64,000 nt of DNA from Ophioderma brevispina (taxonomy: Eukaryota; Echinodermata; Ophiuroidea; Amphilepidida; Ophiodermatidae), in NCBI GenBank assembly GCA_023653785.1, contig JAMKCH010041226.1, positions 1 through 64,000 of the forward strand. The letters are read 5' to 3'. Positions 47,161-58,575 of this stretch are shown in pieces. Below the pieces are notes generated by a model. The model searched no databases and had not been told where the DNA came from. It worked only from the letters and a program-made list of their open reading frames with translations. The first letter of the stretch is position 1; every line of letters starts with the position of its first letter. The position numbers and the translations under genes were made by a program.

Positions 47161-47787
47161 ACCCTGGTCAAATCTAGGTACAAAATAGGTATTGTACCTA
47201 AAATGTACCTATTTCAAATGTCCACATTTGGAACAAGTATCAGGTACATTTTAGGTATAATTTAGGTACACTTTGTAAACCAAATTTATACCTAAAATGT
47301 ACCTACCATAGGTATACTTTTGTTTGCAAGTGAAAGGTACTTTTTAGGTATGTACCTAATATGTACCAAAAAAGTACCTAAATGATACCTATATGAATTT
47401 CAAAAGTAATCATTACCCATCATATGCCTAAAAAGCACCTATAAAGGCACATTGTGGGTACCTGTAGCTAAAAAGTACCTCTCATGTGTTTAAAAGTAGT
47501 CCCTATCTTAATTACACCTGTTATGTCCTAAAAGGTACCCAATAAAAGTATATTTGGGTATCTACACCTAAATGCTACCTAAAAAGTACCTTTCCTTCGT
47601 TCCAAAAGGGGTCCATACCTAAATTGTACCTGTTATATACCTAAAAGGTACCCAATAAAGGTATATTTGGGTATCTATACCTAAATGCTACCTAAAAAGT
47701 ACCTTTCATTTGTTCCAAAAGTGGTCATACCTAAATTGTACCTAAAAGGTACCCCAAAAAGGTACATTTTGGGTACCTATTCAGGGT
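47161..47787. repeat. AGGTACC-rich repeat with short inverted ends
   Basis: About 630 bases are dominated by ACCTAAAATGTACCT, AGGTACC and CCTAAAAAGTACCT words in both orientations. The right half is organised as a roughly 110-125-bp tandem unit: TACCTGTTATATACC, AAAAGGTACCCAATAAA, ATATTTGGGTATCTA, CTACCTAAAAAGTACC. It begins ACCCTGG and ends TCAGGGT, a possible short inverted terminus. A relative lies at 54,015-54,407. No coding content. Confidence 0.75.
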
Positions 47788-48278
47788 GAATAAAAAATAG
47801 CCATTGATTGCACCCCCCACCATTTTGCAATATACTTGGTGTCGATGGAAAGATTATATTTTATCATATTTAATTTACAGTAATGATCATTGCAATCTGT
47901 CGGTATAGGCCAAGCTAGTGTCTCTTGAATCAAGTAGTCAGTTTGCAACATATCCACAAATTAAAAATGCAATGGACCATATTCCAAAAGAATGCTTAAC
48001 AATCATTTAACTAAAAATCGTTTATCTTTGAAGAAGTGTGGTGGATATTAACAATTCATTAAATTATGAATTAAAGTTTTTTTCTCAATTAGATAAGTTA
48101 GCACAGAACCGTTTTTCTTTTGGTATAATAATTTGGTGCTTTTACCGTAGTTCAAAATATTATCCCGTCTACCTTACTACTTCAGAGATAAATGTTTCTA
48201 AACACTAAACGGTTGATAAACACCCTTTTGGAATACGGGCTACTGTATTCAGCAAAGCGAACCCACAAGAGAATGTTG
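47788..48278. other. Anonymous sequence
   Basis: No supported feature between the AGGTACC repeat and the TGCCGAAATACC element. Confidence 0.4.
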
Positions 48279-49409
48279 TGCCGAAATACCCGACTGCCGA
48301 AATACCCGGTGCCGAATTTACCTACTTTCGGCAGTGCCGAAGTACCCGGGCATTCGGCAGAGGAGAAGGGAAGTGGAAAATAACGTGCTGTTGATGTGTA
48401 GAGCACGTGTTTACGCATTTTTCGTGATTTTATGGACAATTCTACAATGAAACTCATTAAAAATCAGGCTTTTGGCATTTAGGAACAATAGTAGACGTAG
48501 ATACGATCTTGTAACCCCAAAAGCACCCACATAGGCCCCATGAAGAAGAATTCCCGCGTTCTTTTACCAAGGTAGCCGAATTCGGAAACAATGTATACGT
48601 TATATGCATTGAAGCTCATTGATATACATATGGATCCCATTGTAAAGGTCCCCTTTATTGATTAGGAGGGCTATTAGGCTGGTTGCAACACGGGTTAGGG
48701 TTGGGGTTATAGGGCCTATAGGACCTAGGCTAGGGTTAAGATAGGGTCAGGAATTATGTTAGGGTTTGGTTATTAGGGTCCGGTGAGTACAAACATTGGG
48801 ATTAGGCCTATGTGATTTTCTATTTGACAAATAGGGGGTGATTTTATTTTTTTATTTTTCTGATGGGGGGGGGGTCATGTTAAATTTATTATTTAGTAAA
48901 CCAAGCACCTATCTGCATATCAGCAGTAAATCATATGATGTACCTAATTGTGTGTGTGTGTGTGGGATGGGTGTAGGAGTTCTATGCAATAGGGCCTATA
49001 TATGTAACTTTACAATAATTAATGGTGGTCATGCAATTTTCCAAACACATCTTTCAATTTCTCCTGCCCCTCCCATGTAAATAATGAACGGGCCCTAAAA
49101 TTATTAGTTTAAAGCTAATCTTAGCCTGTCGTACGAGGTGAGTCAACTGAACACCTATTTCGTGTCATCCTGTGTCCGTACAGCCAATTGACAACCGCAC
49201 GCTGTAATAAGGATCCATCTGTGCCGAACTACTGGGATAACCCATTGTTTCGGCAAGTAACCCTGTCGTTCGGCAGGGTAATGACGTAGCCCGCATTTTC
49301 GGCATGAATTATTGCCGAAACGCCGGGCGTTTCGGCAGATACCCCTGCCGTACGGCAAGGTCATCTGCCGAAAGACCGGGTGTTTCGGCATAGCCCGGTA
49401 TTTCGGCGC
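48279..49409 (+). mobile_element. TGCCGAAATACC element, copy 2 (1.13 kb, both termini)
   Basis: Begins GTGCCGAAATACCCG and ends CGGGCTA-complement reading TAGCCCGGTATTTCGGCGC, so the termini are inverted. The first 85 bases carry direct modules (CCGAAATACCC, CGAAGTACCCGGGC, TTCGGCAG). The last 200 bases carry many inverted or palindromic ones (TTTCGGCA, TGCCGAAACGCCGGGCGTTT, CTGCCGTACGGCAAGG). The middle holds a TTAGGG-like tract and matches 1,189-2,075. A 120-codon minus-strand frame through the right modules is repeat-derived. The structure suggests a non-autonomous DNA transposon with clustered subterminal motifs. The target duplication is not clear. Confidence 0.8.
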
Positions 49410-50186
49410 AGCAAGAATCAGGTTTTTTACTGCAGCGTGAACACACTCAGCTTCGACTTCATGTGGTCTCAGCTTCGACTTGAAAAGCCCTCGCCACAGC
49501 TGTTTGACCCCATGCAAATTGTCTCTTTTATTTTAGGGCAATTTTAAACAATGGCGACACAATTTTGACAACTGATATAAGTAGGGACATGCAAAAGCTA
49601 TTACCTCCGCAAATATCAGGAAAATTCATTGCGGGAATCTTGCCATATAGGCCTACAAAGTCATAATTTTATGTTATAGCGCCCTCTTATATGCCTATTT
49701 TCCATAGAAAGACGTGTAAAACTAATTTTTATGAAAAATCATATTTGCCCGCAATGAAATTTCATCATCAAATTCACCAGAATATAGTCATGCAATACTC
49801 CAAATCATTTGTCAAAAGTTTTTCGCCCGGTGATGTTTTTTGTTTGTTTGTTTTTCGTTTTGTTCATAATAAATGAGACTTTCAAACACTGTTGTCGCCT
49901 TCTCAAAATGGGTGTATCATGCTAAACATGGAAGTGTGGGTCCGATTGCCTTTTTGAAACGGGTCATAGGCATAAACACCACAGCGCGCTATAGTCCGTG
50001 TCTCTCCGCTGTGCATTAATGTCATAACATTTTACGCCCGCGTCAGAAATGCCGTCGTTGTTTGCGCGCGTAAACTCGCCGTGGCTTCGAGTCAGCGCTA
50101 GCGATTACTCATTTGGCGATCAACAAATCTCGCGGCTGATGTCACTGCACGGGAGTAGAGACGCGGACTATAGTTGGATATGGCAC
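49410..50186. other. Anonymous sequence, CpG-rich at the right
   Basis: CTATAGTCCGTGTCTC near 49,990 is mirrored by GAGACGCGGACTATAG at 50,158-50,173. They enclose about 160 bases of CpG-rich sequence just left of the CGAGTTT element. No coding motif was recognised. Confidence 0.4.
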
Positions 50187-51228
50187 CTCCACGTATCAAT
50201 TCATGGCGAGTTTTCCCGCTCATGTCGAGTTTCACTCGCGGTGTATCGAGATTTCCTCGCCATATGCCGAGTGTGCAGCGTTATATGTCGATTTACAGCG
50301 TCTATAATATGTCCAGTTTGTGCCCTCTCTACATCGAGTTGTGCTCTTTATATGGGGAGTTTGACATAAATCATGTCAGTTTTTAACCGCTCCACGTAAT
50401 CAAATCATGGCGAGTTTTTCTCCCCGCGCATGTCGAGTTTCACTCGCGGTGTATCGAGATTTCCTCGCCATATGTCGAGTGTGCTGCGTTATATGCCGAG
50501 TTTACAGTGCTATATGTCAAGTTTGCCTTCTATTAATCGAAGTTGGCACTCTCTATGGTGAGTTTTGAAATAAATCATGTCCAGTTTACGCTCCACGTAT
50601 CAATCATGGCGAGGTTTGTTTTCCCTGCGAATGCGAGTTTCACGCGCTTTTGTGTATACGAGTTTTCCTCGCCATATGTTGAGTGTGCGGCGTTATATGT
50701 CGAGTTTACAAAAAACTACAAAAGCCTATAAATTTCCAGTTTGCCCTCTATACCATCGAGTTTTGCTCATCTATATGGTGAGTTTGACATAAATCATGTC
50801 CAGTTCAAAATCTCGACATGATTTTTTCTCAACCTGAATGAAAACTCGACATGATTTTTTGGTGTATGTTTAAAAAAATCATGTCGAGTTTGCTCATGTT
50901 GAAAAAAATCATGAAATTAAAAAAAAAAAAAAAAAAAATCATGTCGAGTTGCTCATGTTGAGAAAAAAAATCAATGGTCAGAGTTTGTCTCTGTTGAGAA
51001 ACAAACATGTCGAGTTTAGCTCATGTTGAGAAAAAATCATGTCCACTTATGCACATGTGAAAATCAGGTCCCAGTTTTTTTCAAAAACTCGCATGTTTAT
51101 TCTGGACATGATTTATGAAAATCGGCACATAGAGTTCAAAACTGGATATGCAGCGCTGTAAACGCGACATATAGCGGGCTAAAACTCGATATACAGCGCC
51201 TGAAATCGCCTGATTTGATCTTGGATCG
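50187..51228 (+). mobile_element. CGAGTTT element, copy 2, left end triplicated
   Basis: Three head-to-tail units begin CTCCACGTATCAATTCATGG (50,187), CGCTCCACGTAATCAAATCA (50,389) and ACGCTCCACGTATCAATCAT (50,589), a period of about 200 bases. The central part then repeats ATCATGTCGAGTTT and its complement many times (50,810-51,080), interrupted by a run of about 20 A near 50,913. The right end (about 51,100-51,228) is a weakened inverted terminus with CGCCTGATTTGATC. Compared with copy 1, the left terminal region has been amplified locally. No coding content. Confidence 0.82.
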
Positions 51229-54014
51229 GCCATAGTTGGCTTGGCTTATTGCGGCGTTCGACTTACGAGAGCAGGTGCGTAAAGAGTAATAGGCCCCACC
51301 CATATCGCTCATCGCAAGCGTATACGCTGTCAAGTTCTTTTGTGACAGCAATTATACCCCCCCCCCCATTTTACAGAGTTGCATTGGTCCTTTATAATTA
51401 GTTTCTTCTATGTATTGTATGAATTGTCTACTTTTATTTAATATTTGCCACATCAATTATTGATTTTTTAATTATTAATTATTTTGGAAGTCAAACTTTA
51501 ACTATTTAAAAAAGTAATAGAGGGTGAAAATGGTGTACATGTGTGGGGGGGGGGGTGGCTGGGATTAAACAAGATTCAGAAGCTAAAACCCTTTACTCTA
51601 AATTTGATGTGTAACCCCACAAAATAGACTCAAAATTGATCATGGATGAATCTTTCTACTATCATTTGGCCCTAATCACTCTTTAATCACATTATAATAT
51701 ACTACTTTCTTGGAATAGCATTTTGTGATTTGATTGCAAGTCTAACTGAAATTTGGTGATTTTGAAGATATGGACATTTAAGTTCGCAGAAACAATACAA
51801 ACAAAATACAGGTTACTTGGAAATTGAGACTTTAAAAATATTTATTAATCTGAAAATGTAAACAAATTATATATTTTTTTTTTTTTTTTTTTTTTAAAAG
51901 TCTTAAAATATACTTAGCTCACCACAACCCCCGAAATATTAGACCCTTGTGACTCACAACTCACATTTTTTTGCACATTTTGACATTTGTTCTCCTTTCT
52001 CTGTTGATAAAACGTTGGTTAGTCGAAGCTATGTTGCCAACATTTTCTTCCGTTTGTAAATATACCCTATTCTTCCTAATGGTGGTATGGTGTATGAACA
52101 AAGCGTTGTATAATTTGTATTACAGGGTCCCTTAGAAAAGCCACTGCTAGTCCTTGACTACCCTGTTTGCTTTATACAAAGGTATCACCGCAACATGGAC
52201 GATTGATGTTAACAAAATTCCCAATGAGTGGTGGATGACAGCCTACAAAATTGGAATTTCGTAAAAAACAAAACAGATAACATTGAATTTGCACCCCAAA
52301 CACTCATGTATTATTACTAAGGCTAATGAATCATATGATCTAAAATCCTCAATCTTTTTTAGGTAAGCCGGAGGATTAGGTGGTGTGATCACAAAAATGC
52401 CCATTTAACTTTTAAAAAGAGTCTTTTCTTTTCCTTTTCCTCGTTGCAGGCACAGGGAATGTTTTCTTTTAAACTGCTATGTTTATAGTACTTTTCCAAG
52501 AATATTATATCAGCTTCTCTACAAGAAGCTTAATAGACTATGCCTTTGGTGCCCTGAATTTTCAACATCTTATGACGGTTGCACATAATTATGACAACAA
52601 TCTATCATGCAATGAATATTTGTACTCCTCAGCTTACTAAATATAAGGCCTATATCATTAAATAATGCATCAAATATTGCCACAAACACTCATACCATTT
52701 CACGCATACTCAGGATGTCCAAAATGCAACAAGTGTCTAAAAATCCAATTCAAACACTAGCTATAGCTACCAGTACAGTGAGTACACAAATCCTTTAGCT
52801 CAACAAAATATTTGAATCTGACATTTGGCAGTTAAGGGGGGGGGGGGGGGGTAATGGGGTCTGAAGCTGTGAACTTTGAAATGATTTTTCTTAATTTTCC
52901 TAATAGTGGTATATACATGTTATATATCATGATTGTAGCCCATGTCACCAGTGTTAAAATCCATGAAAATTTTTGCTCTGTTTCCATGGTAAACCCCGTA
53001 AGGCCCTCTGATTGGCTAAACCCTAGAACGAAATGTACTAAATAACTAAACATGCTCCTGGAACAAAACTTGGGTGACATTGCAGGAGGTAAATACGGAT
53101 TGAACCATGGAGCCGGATTTTTAATACCGTCGCCATGGCAAACCGGCAATCGACAAATCGCATAATTTCATGGCTAAATTGATTTGGAACACAATTTTTG
53201 AAATCGGCCTTCATGGTTCACTCGGCTTATATGTGCCTTCATATGTTATGCCAAATTTTCATGTTCAAAATAGCATGTAGCGTTTTCTAGTTACGTGCGT
53301 TCTCGTTTTGGATGTTTTCGTATTTAAAACGAAACGAGTATAGGCCTCGAAACAATTTAGAAACAAAATTGAGGCGCTTTTGATGGACCTATTGAATTAT
53401 TTTTTTTAAATTTCAATTTATACTGAATTATCATAATTATTAATGAAAGAATCATCGAAATAGGTGGCATCCATTGTCCTGTAATTAATTTTTAAAATAA
53501 TTTTCTTAAATAATCGCAGGGTGAGAAAACAATAAATACATAAAAGCCTTACCCAGTGACATTTAATTAACTTTAAATTTGGAAAGTATAACTTATCATT
53601 ATTTATATACTTCAACTTAGCCAAAATGAATGTGATAATAGTTCATAAATAATATCTTTTAAAATATCTTAAATATAACCCCTGAAATTTTTTCACATGA
53701 TAAAATATAGGAGATGATGGCATTTTTTGGCAAATTTCGCGTACACTACTTGACTTGATCAGCCATATCTCGGGACCGAATGTCCGTATTGCATCGAATA
53801 AAAGTCATTTTTTTAGATTACAGTCTACACAATGTAGCCATTGCTTATCGCTTTTCTGGATTAGAACAAGTTTTTATCATATTCAGACCCCATATACCCC
53901 CCCCCCCCTTAATTCCCATCATACAACACTTCCTAAACCTGTGACCACTTGTAATATTATTATGAGATTTTTGAACATGCCTTGATAATCTTGTGATTGC
54001 CCAAATACATTTCA
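51229..54014. other. Anonymous sequence with homopolymer runs
   Basis: Contains poly-C at 51,355, poly-G at 51,544 and 52,836-52,851, and a poly-T run of about 24 near 51,870. The 105-codon minus-strand frame at 52,832-53,149 runs into the poly-G tract and has no recognised domain. No gene or RNA supported. Confidence 0.45.
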
Positions 54015-54407
54015 GGTACTCGGAAACTAAGAAAATACTCTAAGTCCCAAAAGGTAATTTAAGGTATTTCAGTTCATGGGGAATATTCCAGAAAAGTATA
54101 TTTTGCACTAGAAAGTATATTTTAGGTACTCACATCTAGAGGAGAAAAATTCTAAGTTTTCAAAAGTTAGTTTTAGGTATATTTTGAACTCAATTAGGTC
54201 TTGTAGGTCCATTTTTGATGCTTCCTGGGTTACTTCTGACAGGAAATGTATATTTGGTACAAACCAGGTACTTTTTCTAGGCAACAAATTCAATAAAGGT
54301 ATAAACTAGGTTAACCCAGAATTTCTTTTCAAACATTAGGTAACATCTAGGTACAAAAGTAGGTATTAAATAAGTCCACTTCATGTACCCGTCTTTTCTG
54401 CCAGGGT
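54015..54407. repeat. Relative of the AGGTACC repeat
   Basis: AGGTACTC, TTTTAGGTAT, GGTACAAACCAGGTAC and TAGGTACAAAAGTAGGTA recur over about 390 bases. The segment ends CCAGGGTA, like the terminus of the repeat at 47,161-47,787. A left terminus is not evident. Confidence 0.6.
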
Positions 54408-55927
54408 ATTTTACTTACTCACCATCAAGCTGATAGCGAAAAATATAAAAATCTGCACAAACTAGTCGCATTTGGTATGAGAAGCTTAACACGTTCTTCA
54501 TGCTTTTAGAAAAAATGACATTTGACTAGAGACAGTCGTCAGGCCAAAAGCCCAAGGGCGACAAAAAACCGAATTTCAGCAGGGTACATTTAAGACGCAT
54601 CACCCTATAATAAAGCGATAATAATATTGTGATATGATAGCACGGTGCAGTGTATACATTGAGTAAGTTATACAGGTACCTGCTGATAGCAATAGCATTT
54701 ACCATTTATAACAGGTTTCCTGCAATGTGATTTGGGTGCCCCCAAAGAAGGTTTACGTTTTTTGGATCATCCGTAAGATGACAATTTTCGTCCATTTTCT
54801 ATGATCAAACCATCTTGTGTGGGCTACACAGAAAACAATATGTAAAAAAAAATATGTATGTTAACTTTATTTTGGTAAAACTAACACAAGTTGTGTAAAA
54901 ACAATAGCGGGGAACATTTAAAAAAAAAAATATAGACCTTTTTCTTTATGTTAATTGACTGTTTACCAAAGTATCCTTGCGAAAATTCTTGGGGCTACGT
55001 GGGACGTTGAAGTAGTCATCATAGATTTGATTCAACATTCTGTATTGGGTGGATTTATATACATTGGCTGTGTAAATACCGGTTGTGTGAAAGCAGAATA
55101 ATCCGCGGGAAGGGAGCCCACCGTCCGGGGATGCATAGACGATAACGGAATTAAAGCGTGAAACTAATGTTACGTGAAGAGTCCAAATCAAATCGGTTGG
55201 CCTATTGTTCACCATGGTTCAGGACCTATGAGGACGCCGGACGATAATTATTTCTACACCGGTTTAGTACCTGAGCAGGTTTACCTGGTTAAAGAAACAC
55301 CAAGGTTAGTAACAATTTGAGACCATTTTGAAGAATCGGGGGAAATATTAGAGATTCAACCTTAGATGATGACCTTTGACATTTGACTCTTTTTGTCTTA
55401 TACCCTTCATAATCTTTACGTTGTAGCTAGTACAAAATCTACCTTTTTAATACCTTGTATTATGAATCCCACCCACCTTCCTGGATTCGCCACAGTTTCA
55501 TGAGGGGCTTCCCCACTATTTGTAATTAACCGTCTAGAAGACAAATCAACTGAGAAAACATGAATTCTCTCCGGTCAACGAATTGCTCCAAATCGAAAAA
55601 AACGACACAGGTTGAACATTCGTCTCAAGTCGAACGCATCGTAAGTAATATTATGGATTAATAGCAGTAAACCTACGATGTGTCTGATTACGATGGGTCT
55701 ACGACGTTTGGATTTTTTTTATGTGAACCAGGCATGAATTGAGGAGATGGCAAGGGAGGCTCATATTTTTAAATTAGTAAATAATTTGAATTACAACCTG
55801 AACATAATTGTGTTTTTCACATGACAATTATATTATATTAAATGAACACAGAAATCACTTTACCCCCCCCCCCAAAAAAAAAGGTCTGGCTCCGCAACTG
55901 ATAACATATACTATCTTTTTTCTGAAC
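54408..55927. other. Anonymous sequence
   Basis: No domain is recognised in the 89-codon minus-strand frame at 54,946-55,215. No RNA gene or repeat was assigned. Confidence 0.4.
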
Positions 55928-55931
55928 TTAA

Positions 55932-56221
55932 AGGTGCAACGAGATATTAGACATTCAATAGATTTCTTACCTTGTATTTGGTTACAGAAATGTCTTAAAA
56001 CGGAGAAAAACGGTGATTTTGATTTGCTTATATTTCAATATAAAACATAAGCTGAATTTCGTATTTGCTCATATACGAAATTTGAAATGTCACAATTGTT
56101 ATAGCAAACAAGCATTTCTCAGCTTAATCCTTTCAGATGGGGATATTTTTGATGGAAAGCTTCAGGGCAAAAATCAGTACTCTCGATTTTTACATGATAT
56201 GTGAAATCTCTCGTTGCACCT
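55932..56221 (+). mobile_element. TTAA-type (piggyBac-like) MITE, intact, 290 bp
   Basis: Begins AGGTGCAACGAGA and ends TCTCGTTGCACCT, flanked on both sides by TTAA (55,928-55,931 and 56,222-56,225). Perfect 13-bp inverted ends with a TTAA target duplication are the piggyBac-superfamily pattern. The interior is non-coding and matches the interrupted copy at 8,162-8,447 in the opposite orientation. Confidence 0.9.
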
Positions 56222-56225
56222 TTAA

Positions 56226-56616
56226 ATTCAATCATTAGCACTAGTGGTGCTGGTGGGGAGACACCTTTTCAGTAGAAGAATTGTGCCATATGAATGATGT
56301 TACAACATGATATGGCTTCATCCGGTACTGGATACAGGTGAATACAAGCCGCTGATTGGGTCTCACGATTTTGAACTCCACAACCCTCTCAAGCACAAGC
56401 ACAATTTTGGCAACAACACCCTTACTGAACATCTGATTATTACAAAGTTGGTACCACAGCATATTTTGATAATTGATGTTCTGCAATTTTAGCTGTGCAA
56501 GAGCATTATTATAACACTTAATATACACCCATATTATTATGTTTTGCAATTATTGAATAGCAAATGGCATACCCTAACCCCAGTAGAAGTGACATCTTCA
56601 CATTTGTACAATTACA
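56226..56616. other. Anonymous sequence
   Basis: No supported feature. The 102-codon minus-strand frame at 56,241-56,549 has no recognised domain. Confidence 0.4.
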
Positions 56617-56849
56617 TACCGTGGTGATGCTATCCGCTTGGAAAGCGGTGGATACATTCTGGACCTAACACCTATAGATGGTATCTATCGCTCCTCTACC
56701 AAAACCAGGCTTGTTAGCTTAATTGGTAAGAGCGCCCTGCTAGTAATACGGAGGTTGCGGGTTCGAGTCCGGCCAATCGCATATTTTTTTTTTCAACACG
56801 TTATGTTGCTCTGGCCATCTCCAGGGAAAGATTAATCAATATTTATCCA
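56617..56849 (+). repeat. tRNA-bearing repeat, copy A
   Basis: Matches 63,745-63,972 in reverse orientation over about 230 bases. Shared parts lie on both sides of the tRNA-like core. Upstream are GATGCTATCCGCT, GGAC(C/T)TAACACCTATAG and TATCTATCGCTCCTC. Downstream is ATGGCCATCTCCAGGG or its near match. Unlike ordinary tRNA-headed SINEs, about 90 bases of conserved sequence precede the tRNA. Confidence 0.82.
56709..56782 (+). tRNA. tRNA-Thr(AGT)-like gene or pseudogene within repeat copy A
   Basis: A-box TTAGCTTAATTGGTAAGAGC, anticodon arm CCCTG-CTAGTAA-TACGG with anticodon AGT, and B-box GGGTTCGAGTCC are all present in normal spacing. Within the stems, the anticodon arm has a C-C mismatch and the T-stem one mismatch. 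The acceptor stem GGCTTGT pairs poorly with CAATCGC. A T-run that could terminate RNA polymerase III follows at 56,784. More likely a tRNA-derived repeat head than a working tRNA. Confidence 0.55.
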
Positions 56850-57280
56850 TGTCTACCTGAAGAATTAAGTAGTTAGTTAAAAATATTTTCGAATTAAATT
56901 CTTCTTTTGAAAAGTTTCAATCAAGATCATTAAAATGTAGGGCAGGGGCACATTCTGTGAAAATCAAAGCCGGTTTTTTTTCACATCTCGTTTGAACTTT
57001 GACGCATGAAATAAACAAGGAGGTAGGTTGTGACGATGAGAAGAAACCGATCATATCCACAAATTGTTTCGTGTTGACTTAAAGTACACTTAAAGTGTTT
57101 TGTTTCAAAGCAACAAAGTGTTTCCTATTAGTAAGCGGCCTGGTACATGTGACATTTTAGGACAACGCAAAGTGGTGGTATACTGTTTCATACTTTGAAT
57201 ACAGAGTGTCTCAAAATATTGTCATTTTTGATGACGAACCCCTCGATAAATCGTTAGAAAGCACCCGATGCATATGATTT
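56850..57280. other. Anonymous sequence
   Basis: No supported gene, RNA or repeat. Confidence 0.4.
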
Positions 57281-57290
57281 TGATATCAGT

Positions 57291-57732
57291 GGATAGCTAT
57301 GGTCCTCCTCTTTCTATTGATAACTTTGACATTGCAGGATAGCTTAAAGATTTTTTTTCCGGTGGTATCAAAATAAGTACTAATAATCACATTATGGCGT
57401 CACTATGACGTCGTAAGTTGAGGAAAGTGTGAAAATACTTTATCTTGATAATGGGGTGGGAAATTGATATTTCGATTTTGGCTGACTCTAAATATTATTA
57501 TAGCGCTAAATGCCCTGAGTATAATAAAACTAGTCATTTCTGATCTAGTAGAGCAAAAACAAAACACGTGGAAATCAGATATTCCTAATTTATTTTTGGT
57601 GCAAAAATTGATTTGTCCCTATTCTACAACATTTTTGCTGACATACGGACTTTATGACGTCATTCTGACGCAATGCTAGGCATGTTGGTACTCATTTTCA
57701 TATCAATGGGAAGAGGAGGACCATAGCTATCC
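57291..57732. mobile_element. 442-bp inverted-repeat element
   Basis: GGATAGCTATGGTCCTCCTC then TTTCTATTGATA on the left is mirrored by TATCAATGGGAAGAGGAGG and ACCATAGCTATCC on the right. That is a near-perfect inverted repeat of about 30 bases. Further inside, TATGGCGTCACTATGACGTC pairs loosely with GACGTCATTCTGACGCAAT. Related pieces occur at 21,275-21,375 and 37,950-38,125. It is probably a non-autonomous DNA transposon. The target duplication is not clear. Confidence 0.75.
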
Positions 57733-57939
57733 ATTGTTACTAAAATGTGTTTGTGATATTTCTGTGGTATTTTCTTTCGAAAGGGTTGGTTGCCACCCCC
57801 ACCCTGTACCTTACCTATACCTAGGTGGATGTTTGTTTTTGGCAATAGCTTTGGCCTCAATCAATGTGTTACTGGTCCACTCCTCCCCCCCCCCCCCCAA
57901 TTCCCACAAACGGGTCGGATTAGGTGTATTTCGAGAATC

Positions 57940-58575
57940 AGCTATGACATCGACCTTATCCTGGAGGGAGTTTAACAGAGTTTCAGAAGATGACATTAAT
58001 AAGGACATAATTATGTAGTGTCCAAGCACTTCGGGGCTACTTGATCCTATACTCACCTGGTTAATCACGAAGTTACTTGATTCACTGCTGTACATCATTC
58101 CGTCCATCGTGCTTCTTGTCCCTGGGAGAGGGAATTGCACCATCTTCTTTGAAATCTGCTGTGATAAAGCCTTTGCTCAAGAACGAGAACTTGAACTGTA
58201 ACATTTGTTTTAAGACTTACCATCCTGTCAGCAGCCTTTCCTTCCTGTCTAAAGTTCTTGAGGGTGTTGTACAGACTGAATCTGTTTGTTGGTGGTTCAC
58301 AATGATATTCTTTGGGCAATGGAAAACCAAGATGGCACGGTGCTTGTTCTTTTAGATGTGGGCAGCGCATTTGACAATATTGATCACGCAGTGCTATCAG
58401 CCATATTGCAGCATTTCCTTGGAATAACTGGTAACTTGAATTAGTTTAGAACATATGTCTATGGTCGGAAACTACGTGTGCAAATTAACAGAAGGTTATC
58501 TGCTCTACATCCTCTTCTATACGGTGTACCACAAGTATCTGTACTCGTGTCATTGCTGTTTTTTTCAGAAAAAAT
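57940..58575 (+). pseudogene. CR1/L2-like LINE reverse transcriptase fragment
   Basis: With several frame changes the plus strand reads EFNRVSEDDINKDI, LLDPILTWLITKLLDSLL, GIAPSSLKSAVIKPLLKNEN, YHPVSSLSFLSKVLEGVV, VLVLLDVGSAFDNIDHAVL, FLGITG and LYGVPQVSVLVSLLF. These are the N-terminal half of the reverse transcriptase of CR1/L2-clade LINEs. The conserved AFDTIDH block is AFDNIDH, and PQGSVLGPLLF is PQVSVLVSLLF. The fragment stops before the catalytic YADD box and is broken by stops, so it is a truncated dead copy. Confidence 0.85.

Noticed and set aside
49155..49517. 120-codon Arg/Cys-rich protein
   Set aside because: It runs through the inverted TTTCGGCA modules of the repeat, so the apparent composition is repeat-derived.
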